Shown here piece by piece: positions 1 through 4,789 of a DNA stretch of 6,941 nucleotides. Origin of the DNA: Oscillospiraceae bacterium (GTDB taxonomy: Bacteria; Bacillota; Clostridia; Oscillospirales; Oscillospiraceae); contig JAHHSE010000080.1 of the NCBI GenBank assembly GCA_020025395.1, positions 1 to 6,941 of the forward strand, read 5' to 3'. The translations under genes and the position numbers were made by a program. Position 1 is the first letter of the stretch. Each line of letters begins with the position of its first letter. The notes under the pieces were generated by a model. It was not told the origin of the DNA, did no database searches, and saw nothing but the letters and a program-made list of their open reading frames with translations.

Positions 1-1
1 C

Positions 2-154
2 CCCCGTACCTTTGGCAGTATGCCCCCCCGCCAGCCGGCGGCGCCCGAGACCTTCGAGGATCGGCTGAAGCTGTTTATGCAGCAGTCGGACAATAAGCTG
101 TCCGACCTCCGTCTGGCGGAAAAGCGCAACAGCCGCCGCGGCGGCCGGAGATAA
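2..154 (+). CDS. C-terminal end of a probable S1-domain RNA-binding protein (partial)
   Basis: This reading frame is open from the left edge and ends at a TAA at 152-154, so only about 50 C-terminal residues are visible. The segment has a Pro/Ala-rich linker, then an amphipathic stretch (FEDRLKLFMQQSDNKLSDLR), then a strongly basic Arg/Gly tail (RRGGRR). That order (proline-rich linker, FEDKL...SDxKLSDL helix, basic tail) is one I associate from memory with small clostridial S1 RNA-binding proteins related to YabR/general stress protein 13. The S1 fold itself would lie upstream of the window, so the assignment rests on the tail alone. The basic end fits RNA or ribosome binding. A long inverted repeat lies 22 bp after the stop. 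The frame is surely coding; the family name is tentative. Confidence 0.55.
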   Translation, partial: PRTFGSMPPRQPAAPETFEDRLKLFMQQSDNKLSDLRLAEKRNSRRGGRR

Positions 155-176
155 GTTTCAAGCAGTTCCCCCTCCC

Positions 177-221
177 GGAAGGAGCCGGGTCCGGTGTTTA
201 AAACCGGACCCGGCTCCTTCC
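177..221. terminator. Perfect 19-bp inverted repeat after the partial gene, probable hairpin terminator
   Basis: Bases 177-195 and 203-221 are exact reverse complements, leaving a 7-base AT-rich loop. The stem is very GC-rich and would be extremely stable in RNA. It lies between the stop of the partial gene and the hpf promoter, where a terminator is expected. However, no run of T follows the stem on the plus strand (it is C-rich), nor on the minus strand. It is therefore not a textbook intrinsic terminator and could instead act as a 3'-end stabilising hairpin. Confidence 0.6.
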
Positions 222-324
222 GTCCTCTCCCAAGGCGCTCTGTTTTCTTTGAAGGGACCTGCTCCCTCCTTCCCCTCCAATCGGGCCGTTTTTGAAAATG
301 TTTTATGTATATTACAAAAACATA

Positions 325-353
325 GTGACTTTTTCGGCGGCAGGTGGTATACT
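325..353 (+). promoter_or_regulatory. Probable vegetative promoter of hpf
   Basis: A TATACT -10 hexamer at 348-353 is preceded by TG one base upstream (extended -10). A 4/6 match to the -35 consensus (GTGACT, 325-330) sits exactly 17 bp away. Transcription would begin near 360, giving a leader of about 49 nt. No convincing SigH- or SigB-type site was seen, although hpf relatives in Bacillus use such sigma factors. Confidence 0.6.
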
Positions 354-359
354 TTGAAC

Positions 360-398
360 AAGGAGAAGGTTCTCCTTAGATGCAAGTACTGGAAGGAG
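360..398 (+). promoter_or_regulatory. hpf 5' leader with competing hairpins around the ribosome binding site
   Basis: AAGGAGAA (360-367) and TTCTCCTT (370-377) are perfect reverse complements two bases apart, so they can form a small hairpin at the predicted 5' end of the transcript. The CTCCTT at 372-377 is also the exact complement of AAGGAG (393-398) in the real Shine-Dalgarno sequence, GGAAGGAG at 391-398, which sits 10 bases before the ATG. The middle element can thus pair either with the 5' decoy or with the true ribosome binding site. The repeats are visible; a switch function is inferred. Confidence 0.45.
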
Positions 399-408
399 CT
401 GACACTGT

Positions 409-948
409 ATGAAATTCACATTCACCGATAAAAAAGTCAACCTGCCCGGTAAGGTCCACGCCTATGCCGAAAAGAAAGTGGGAAAGCTCGATCGCTACTT
501 TAAGACTGAGGCGGATGCCTCCATCACCTTCAGCGTGGAGAAGGACCGCAATGTCTGTGAAGTTACCGTCCGTGCCGGGAGCATGATTTTCCGTGCTTCT
601 GAAAGCACCTCTGATATGTTTGCCTCGATTGATGCCTCTGTCGCCACTTTGGAGAGGCAGATTCGCAAAAATAAGACCCGTCTGGCGAAGCGTCTCCGGG
701 AGGACGCCTTTGAGCGGACGGTGGAGGAGATCTCCTCCTTTGTCCCCGATCCGGAGGAGGAGGAGTTCCGCATCGTCCGGAGCAAGCGCTTCCCCCTGAA
801 GCCCATGACGGTGGATGAGGCCATCCTCCAGATGAATCTGCTGGAGCATACCTTCTTTGCCTTCCGCAACGAGGAGAATGAGGGTACGTTTGCCGTGGTC
901 TATCGTCGCCGCGATGGGGGATACGGCCTGATCGAGGATGCCGACTGA
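409..948 (+). CDS. hpf: Long-form ribosome hibernation promoting factor
   Basis: This 179-residue protein has the two-domain layout of long HPF. Residues 1 to about 95 form the S30Ae/YfiA fold, which binds the 30S decoding channel and blocks mRNA and tRNA. It begins with MKFTFTDKKVNLPGKVHAYA and carries a Lys/Arg-rich helix at about 84-97. An acidic linker (about 104-120, including EEEE) follows, then the C-terminal domain at about 125-178 (KRFPLKPMTVDEAILQMNLL...FVVYRRRDGGYGLIE-type block), which dimerises two 70S ribosomes into inactive 100S particles. Length is typical of Firmicutes. The start is supported by GGAAGGAG 10 bases upstream. The gene has its own promoter and is followed 21 bp later by an intrinsic terminator, so it is monocistronic. 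It should act in the cytoplasm under slow growth or stress. I am very sure of the family. Confidence 0.96.
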   Translation: MKFTFTDKKVNLPGKVHAYAEKKVGKLDRYFKTEADASITFSVEKDRNVCEVTVRAGSMIFRASESTSDMFASIDASVATLERQIRKNKTRLAKRLREDAFERTVEEISSFVPDPEEEEFRIVRSKRFPLKPMTVDEAILQMNLLEHTFFAFRNEENEGTFAVVYRRRDGGYGLIEDAD

Positions 949-969
949 GTCTCCCTGTGAAATGAGAGA

Positions 970-1002
970 AAAACCGAGGGTCCGTTGGACCCCCGGTTTT
1001 TT
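970..1002. terminator. Bidirectional intrinsic terminator between hpf and the converging ccdA operon
   Basis: The stem pairs CCG at 974-976 and GGGTCC at 978-983 with GGACCC at 987-992 and CGG at 994-996, with a single A/C mismatch and a 3-base loop. It is flanked by an A run on the left and six T on the right. The T run serves hpf on the plus strand. The A run, read as T on the minus strand, serves the trxB-Rrf2-ccdA operon, whose last stop lies at 1024. Confidence 0.9.
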
Positions 1003-1023
1003 CGCTTTAGACCCCGGAGCGGC

Positions 1024-2340
1024 TCACTGCACCCGCTTTCCCGTGATGGTCTGCTCCACGATGCTGTCCATCATCTCCCGGGTGATTCCCCCCTGGACAT
1101 AGCCAAAGAGGTTCCCTTCCTTATCAATCATAAAGGTGGTGGGGAAGGCTATGATGCCATAGCTGGCAAAGACCTCTCCCGTGGTATCCATCCCCACCGG
1201 GAAGGTGATCTCATGGTCCGTGAGGAACTGCTCCACCTCTTCCTGCGTCACATCGGCGTTGGTGGGGGCCTCCTCGCTTTTGGGATTGGCCACCCCCAGA
1301 ACAATCAGCTCCTCTCCGGTATTTTCCCCATAGCTTTCATAGAGTGCCTGAACATGGGGCATTTCGGTTTTACAGGGACCACACCAGGTGGCCCAGAAGT
1401 TGAGGAATACCGTTTTCCCCTTGTAGTCGGAGAGGGTATGCTCCTTCCCGTATTGGTCAACCAGGGTAAAGTCCGGGGCGGGAATAGGCTCCGGCTCATC
1501 GGAAGGCTCCGGCTTCTGGCCGCCTCCCTGGGTCTGAGGATCAGAGGAGGGGGAAGCGGGAGACGGAGCGGGGGATACCTGTTCCGTGGAAGGAGAGGAG
1601 GAATTACCGCTGAGGGCGGAGAGATAACTGGTGATTCCGTTCATGTAGCCGGTGATGGTCATCACTCCCATCAGAATCAGGAGGAGCGCACCGATTTTTA
1701 CCGTGTACTTCACCACGCTCTGATGCCGTTTAAAGAAGCCCAGCACAGCCCCGGTGAAGAAGCCCACCGCCAGGAAGGGAAGGACGAAGCCCAGGGTGTA
1801 GATCCCGATCAGCACAAATCCTGTGGAGGCAGAGGAGGCGGTAGAGGCCATGAGGAGAACACTTCCAAGGGTGGGTCCCACACAGGGGGTCCAGGCAAAG
1901 CTGAAGGTAAAGCCCAGAGCCAGGGCCACCAGAGGGTTCATGGCGAATTTGTCCAGACGGAAGGGGAGGCGATGCTCCCGCTCCAGTGCCCCGTCCCTGC
2001 CGAAGACACCAAACTGATACAGGCCGAACAGGACCATGATGATTCCGCTGATTCTGCTGAAGAGGACCCGGTTCCCGGTGAAGAATCTCCCCAGGGCGGT
2101 GAAGCCGAGTCCCAGGAGAAAGAAGGTAAAGCTCACCCCCGCCACGAAAAAGACCGTGTTGATCAGCACCGTCTTTCTGGGATACCGCACATTGCCGTTT
2201 GCGTCCACCGTCCTGGCCCCTCCGGCCAGATAGCTGACATAGAGCGGGATGAGGGGGAGGACGCAGGGGGAGAAGAAGCTGAAGATGCCCTGCAGAAAAA
2301 CAGTGAGGGCCGGAACACTGGTACCAAGATTAAAACCCAT
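1024..2340 (-). CDS. ccdA: CcdA-type thiol transporter fused to a TlpA-like extracytoplasmic thioredoxin domain
   Basis: This 438-residue protein joins two modules. Residues 1 to about 235 are a six-helix CcdA/DsbD-type membrane domain. It has the paired redox cysteines C26 (in FSPCVLPLIP) and C153 (in WTPCVGPTLG), which pass electrons from cytoplasmic thioredoxin across the membrane. A Ser/Pro/Glu-rich linker of about 50 residues (240-288) leads to a TlpA/ResA-like thioredoxin fold at about 289-435. That fold has the WCGPC active site at 319-323 and the cis-proline in AFP at 400. The domain should sit outside the cell and be kept reduced by the attached transporter. The ATG lies inside the end of the Rrf2 gene (11-bp overlap), with AAAGGAGA 6 bases before it, implying translational coupling. 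It is the last gene of the operon. No cytochrome c genes are visible nearby, so a general role in extracytoplasmic thiol reduction or peroxide defence is as likely as cytochrome maturation. Confidence 0.93.
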   Translation of the reverse strand: MGFNLGTSVPALTVFLQGIFSFFSPCVLPLIPLYVSYLAGGARTVDANGNVRYPRKTVLINTVFFVAGVSFTFFLLGLGFTALGRFFTGNRVLFSRISGIIMVLFGLYQFGVFGRDGALEREHRLPFRLDKFAMNPLVALALGFTFSFAWTPCVGPTLGSVLLMASTASSASTGFVLIGIYTLGFVLPFLAVGFFTGAVLGFFKRHQSVVKYTVKIGALLLILMGVMTITGYMNGITSYLSALSGNSSSPSTEQVSPAPSPASPSSDPQTQGGGQKPEPSDEPEPIPAPDFTLVDQYGKEHTLSDYKGKTVFLNFWATWCGPCKTEMPHVQALYESYGENTGEELIVLGVANPKSEEAPTNADVTQEEVEQFLTDHEITFPVGMDTTGEVFASYGIIAFPTTFMIDKEGNLFGYVQGGITREMMDSIVEQTITGKRVQ

Positions 2341-2785
2341 TCAAAGTCTCCTTTTTTCTTTTGTGCCGCGGGGCCGGGGTCAGCAGGAGGCGGGAAAGAT
2401 CGGCGATGGTGATGTGACGGAGCCGCTCCTTGCACAGGCGGTCCAGCTCGGCAAACAGCCCGTCCATCAGCTCCCCCATGCCGGCGCAGATCAGACAGTC
2501 CTGATTCTGGTCTCCGCTGTGCCAGGAGGATTCCACAAAGGTCACATCCAGAGCGTCGGCCACCTGGGCCAGATCCATGGTCTCGGCGTCTCCGCCGAAT
2601 CGGCAGCCGCCCACACTTCCTTCCTTGGTGGTGACCAGCCCCGCTTTTTTCAGTTTTGCCACCACTTTTCGGACCCTGGAGGGGTTGGTGCAGATACTCC
2701 CCGCCAGCTCCTCGCTGGACAGTACACTATTCTTACAGCTTAAATAGACCAAAGCATGGGCAGCCACGCTAAAGTCGCTGTTCAT
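2330..2785 (-). CDS. Rrf2-family transcriptional regulator, probable redox or thiol sensor
   Basis: This 151-residue protein starts with the typical Rrf2 winged-helix: MNSDFSVAAHALVYL, then the helix-turn-helix at about 24-48 (SSEELAGSICTNPSRVRKVVAKLKKAGLV) and the wing near 52-65. The C-terminal half has the long dimerisation helix (about 103-122). Cysteines are at 17, 32, 61, 97, 100 and 118. The arrangement C97-X2-C100-X17-C118 does not match the IscR-type three-cysteine spacing for a [2Fe-2S] cluster; it is closer to YwnA/CymR-like members that keep one cysteine there. A thiol-based switch is plausible but unproven. The gene lies between trxB (ATGA overlap) and ccdA-tlpA (11-bp overlap), so it probably controls its own redox operon, likely by repression at the ACTGTA/TACAGT sites in the trxB promoter. 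Family is secure; ligand is inference. Confidence 0.9.
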   Translation of the reverse strand: MNSDFSVAAHALVYLSCKNSVLSSEELAGSICTNPSRVRKVVAKLKKAGLVTTKEGSVGGCRFGGDAETMDLAQVADALDVTFVESSWHSGDQNQDCLICAGMGELMDGLFAELDRLCKERLRHITIADLSRLLLTPAPRHKRKKETLNGF

Positions 2786-3711
2786 TTGCCCTCCACCTCC
2801 ATCAGATACTCCTCAATGAAGTGGGAGGCCACCGCTCCATCCGCTGTGGCGGTGACAATCTGACGGAGGGGTTTGCTTCTCACATCGCCCACGGCATAGA
2901 CCCCGGGCAGATTGGTCCTGGTGGTCTCATCCGCCAGAAGATAGCCCGCCTGGTCCATGTCCACCTGACCTCGGAAGAGCTGGGTGTCGGGCACCCGGCC
3001 CACGGCCACAAACAGCCCCTGACAGGAGAGCCCCCGCTCCTCCCCGGTCTTTGTGTTGGAAAGGCGGACCCCGGTGAGCCGCTGGTCAAAGATCAGCTCC
3101 TTGACCACACTGTTCCAGCAGATCTCAATTCCGCTGTTTTTGAGGGCCTCCATATAGACCTTGGAGGCACGGAGGGAGTCCCGGCGGTGAATCAGGGTGA
3201 CCTTGGAGCAGAACTTCGCCAGCACCAGGGCATCCGCCACGGCGCTGTTTCCGCCCCCTACCACCGCCACTTCCTTCCCGCGGTACATCATCCCGTCACA
3301 GGTGGCGCAATAGGTCACCCCACGGCCCCGAAGCTCCGCTTCATGGGAAACCCCCAGCTCCCGGGCCGACGCTCCGGTGGCCAGAATTACCGCCCGGCCC
3401 AAAAATTCCCCGGCGCTGGTCTCGATCCGCTTTGGGTACCGGGCCAGATGGGCCGCTGTCACCTCCGCCAGGTGGGTCTCCACCCCGAAGCGCTCCGCCC
3501 CCTGCTGCATCTTCTGCCCCAGGTCAAAGCCGTTGACCCCCGTCTCAAAGCCGGGGTAGTTGTCAATCTCATCGGTGGTGGCCATCTGACCGCCGGCCGC
3601 CAGCTTTTCCAGCACCGCCACCGTCATCCCCGCTCTGGCGCAGTACAGGGCCGCGGTATACCCTCCCGGTCCGCCGCCAATCACCAATACATCATAAATC
3701 CGAGTGTCCAT
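2782..3711 (-). CDS. trxB: Thioredoxin reductase (NADPH-dependent, low molecular weight)
   Basis: This 309-residue flavoprotein uses NADPH and FAD to reduce thioredoxin in the cytoplasm. The FAD-binding GGGPGG lies at 12-17, and a second dinucleotide motif GGGNSA at 152-157. The redox-active CATC is at 135-138, in the pyridine-nucleotide domain as expected for this class. HRR (175-177) followed by R181 is the usual NADPH 2'-phosphate binding signature. GVYAVGDV at 270-277 is the C-terminal FAD motif. Length is normal. The frame extends upstream to a TTG at 3729, but that lies in the leader just before AAAGGAGAT. The ATG at 3711, 6 bases after that Shine-Dalgarno, is the better start. The stop overlaps the Rrf2 ATG by four bases. 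No thioredoxin gene is in the window; the partner may be encoded elsewhere. Downstream CcdA would carry its reducing power outside. Confidence 0.96.
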   Translation of the reverse strand: MDTRIYDVLVIGGGPGGYTAALYCARAGMTVAVLEKLAAGGQMATTDEIDNYPGFETGVNGFDLGQKMQQGAERFGVETHLAEVTAAHLARYPKRIETSAGEFLGRAVILATGASARELGVSHEAELRGRGVTYCATCDGMMYRGKEVAVVGGGNSAVADALVLAKFCSKVTLIHRRDSLRASKVYMEALKNSGIEICWNSVVKELIFDQRLTGVRLSNTKTGEERGLSCQGLFVAVGRVPDTQLFRGQVDMDQAGYLLADETTRTNLPGVYAVGDVRSKPLRQIVTATADGAVASHFIEEYLMEVEGK

Positions 3712-3717
3712 TCCGCC

Positions 3718-3726
3718 ATCTCCTTT
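3718..3726 (-). promoter_or_regulatory. Ribosome binding site deciding the trxB start
   Basis: On the minus strand this reads AAAGGAGAT and ends 6 bases before the ATG at 3711. Its position excludes the more upstream in-frame TTG at 3729, which would put the Shine-Dalgarno sequence inside the coding region. Confidence 0.8.
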
Positions 3727-3729
3727 CAA

Positions 3730-3821
3730 ACTGTATCTGAATGGTCTGGTTTATACTGTAACTATACTAAATACAGTTTCTCCTGTCAAGATGAATTCTA
3801 TGTGTCCCAAAAAAATACAGT
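3730..3821. promoter_or_regulatory. Cluster of ACTGTA/TACAGT half-sites, candidate Rrf2 operator
   Basis: The plus strand carries ACTGTA at 3730-3735 and 3755-3760, and TACAGT at 3772-3777 and 3816-3821. The inner pair forms an inverted repeat with an 11-bp spacer, centred at about 3766. It covers the trxB -10 box and most of the -10/-35 spacer, so a bound dimer would block RNA polymerase. The half-sites all point inward about a common centre, as expected for multiple regulator dimers. Assignment to the Rrf2 protein of the operon is inferred from proximity. Confidence 0.55.
3761..3789 (-). promoter_or_regulatory. Near-consensus promoter of the trxB-Rrf2-ccdA operon
   Basis: Read on the minus strand, TTGACA (3789-3784) is a perfect -35 box. 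It is followed after exactly 17 bp by TATAGT (3766-3761), a 5/6 match to the -10 box. Transcription should start near 3754, giving a leader of about 43 nt. Such a strong core promoter fits a gene set held down by a repressor. Confidence 0.88.
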
Positions 3822-3911
3822 ACAGGCAGAAAGTCTCAAAGCCTTTGGCCTGTCCGTTCCGATTTGCGGGAGGGGGCGGGAGCAAAATAGAGGGATCCGT
3901 ACAAAAAAGGT

Positions 3912-3940
3912 TTTTCATTTTTCTCTGTTTATGTTATAAT
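3912..3940 (+). promoter_or_regulatory. Promoter of the hydrogenase-signalling operon
   Basis: A perfect TATAAT (3935-3940) is preceded by TG one base upstream (extended -10). It lies 17 bp from TTTTCA (3912-3917), a 4/6 match to the -35 box. Transcription should start near 3947, about 43 bases before the first gene. It diverges from the trxB promoter about 120 bp away. Confidence 0.8.
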
Positions 3941-3989
3941 GACCAAAACGGAAGGATCGAAACGCTATCAAACAGGGGAGAGAGACGGC

Positions 3990-4331
3990 ATGACATTAAC
4001 AGAAATTCGAGACCTGCTGCAAGCAGAGGTCCTATGCGGAGAGGAGCATCTGGACCGAGTGGTGAAGTCCGCCTGTGCCAGTGACTTTATGAGTGATGTT
4101 CTGGCCTATGTAAAGGATGAGGCGGTTCTGATTACCGGGATGGTCAATCCCCAGGTGATCCGCACCGCCGAGATGCTGGATATGCAGTGCATCGTCTTTG
4201 TCCGGGGAAAGCGGCCCGACGGGGAAATGCTCGCTCTGGCCCGGGAACGGGAGATCGTTCTCATGTGCTGTGATGTGCGGATGTTTATGGCCTGCGGGCT
4301 GCTCTTCACCCACGGTCTGACGGAGGAGTAA
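3990..4331 (+). CDS. DRTGG-domain protein (first of two)
   Basis: This small cytoplasmic protein of 113 residues has no signal peptide. After a short helical start (MTLTEIRDLLQAEVLCG), residues about 20-112 match the DRTGG fold as I know it. LDRVVKSACASDFMSDVLAY corresponds to the family's opening block. LITGMVNPQVIRTAEMLDMQCIVFVRGKRP (about 48-76) is its most characteristic part. DRTGG modules are found beside CBS domains and in phosphotransacetylase and HPr-kinase-related proteins; their biochemical role is unclear. Six cysteines (16, 29, 67, 93, 94, 102) are many for its size. The in-frame ATG at 3939 lies within the promoter -10 box and is rejected. The ATG at 3990 has AGGGGAG (3974-3980) ahead of it. 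First gene of the operon, 4 bp from the HATPase gene, so the two may act as a pair. Confidence 0.85.
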   Translation: MTLTEIRDLLQAEVLCGEEHLDRVVKSACASDFMSDVLAYVKDEAVLITGMVNPQVIRTAEMLDMQCIVFVRGKRPDGEMLALAREREIVLMCCDVRMFMACGLLFTHGLTEE

Positions 4332-4335
4332 GCCC

Positions 4336-4758
4336 ATGAGTCCGATTAAGCTGAAATACACCATTGACGCCGGAGATCTGAGCCGGGCGGGAGAGGCCTC
4401 CAGCAAGATGAAGATGAGCCTGAGAAAGCTGGGAATCCCGCCGGAAACCATCCGCCGGGCCGCCATCTGTATGTATGAGGGAGAGATCAATATGGTGATT
4501 CACGCCAATGGGGGTGAGGTCACCGTTTTGGTGGGCATGGATGAGATTACCATCTGTCTGGCGGACCAGGGGCCGGGAATCCCGGACATTGAGAAGGCCA
4601 TGAGCGAGGGGTGGACCACCGCAGGAGACACCGCCCGCGGCCTGGGCTTTGGGGCGGGCATGGGCCTTCCCAATATGGCGCGCTACTCCGACCATATGCA
4701 CATTGACACCACGGTGGGGGTGGGGACCACCGTAACCATGAAGTTTAAGGTGGCCTGA
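4336..4758 (+). CDS. RsbW-like HATPase: anti-sigma factor / serine kinase type ATP-binding protein
   Basis: This stand-alone 140-residue GHKL ATPase domain has no dimerisation or sensor region. The N box is E48-x3-N52-x3-H56 (in YEGEINMVIHANGG). The G1 box is DQGPGIP at 77-83. The glycine-rich G2/ATP lid is GLGFGAGMGL at 102-111. The order and length match anti-sigma regulatory factors (RsbW/SpoIIAB), which phosphorylate a protein on serine or sequester a sigma factor. It lacks the phosphoacceptor histidine of a two-component kinase. No sigma factor or STAS anti-anti-sigma protein is encoded nearby, so its partner may be one of the DRTGG proteins or lie elsewhere. GGAGGAG (4322-4328) inside the end of the preceding gene is its ribosome binding site, 7 bases from the ATG. 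Family is confident; kinase versus binding activity is unknown. Confidence 0.88.
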   Translation: MSPIKLKYTIDAGDLSRAGEASSKMKMSLRKLGIPPETIRRAAICMYEGEINMVIHANGGEVTVLVGMDEITICLADQGPGIPDIEKAMSEGWTTAGDTARGLGFGAGMGLPNMARYSDHMHIDTTVGVGTTVTMKFKVA

Positions 4759-4789
4759 TCCGTCCGATCATACAAGGAGGTACAGCCCA

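Noticed and set aside
292..313. TTGAAA plus TATATT as an alternative hpf promoter
   Set aside because: The spacing is only 10 bp, too short for a sigma-70-type promoter; the extended -10 at 348-353 is better.
985..2412. Long 475-codon open frame on the plus strand opposite ccdA-tlpA
   Set aside because: It lies antisense to a gene with clear CcdA and thioredoxin motifs, starts inside the terminator region, and its product is rich in His, Gly and Glu with no recognisable domain. It is a by-product of GC-rich coding DNA.
3712..3729. Upstream TTG start for trxB adding six residues
   Set aside because: It would place the AAAGGAGAT ribosome binding site inside the gene; the ATG at 3711 is ideally spaced from it.
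3822..3853. ACAGGC...GCCTGT imperfect hairpin between the divergent promoters
   Set aside because: Six pairs around a 20-base loop, located upstream of both predicted transcript starts; neither a terminator nor a clear operator.
3869..3884. G-rich stretch suggestive of a G-quadruplex
   Set aside because: Only three G runs of three or more are present, so it does not meet the four-tract pattern.
2821..3939. Long plus-strand open frame opposite trxB
   Set aside because: It is antisense to an unmistakable thioredoxin reductase, runs through the divergent promoter region, and has no protein features.
3939..3989. Earlier ATG at 3939 for the first DRTGG gene
   Set aside because: This ATG begins inside the TATAAT box, so the transcript would start after it. 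The next ATG (3990) has a ribosome binding site and matches the family start.
4032..4701. Minus-strand open frames opposite the DRTGG and HATPase genes
   Set aside because: They are antisense to well-supported genes and show no domain or ribosome binding site.
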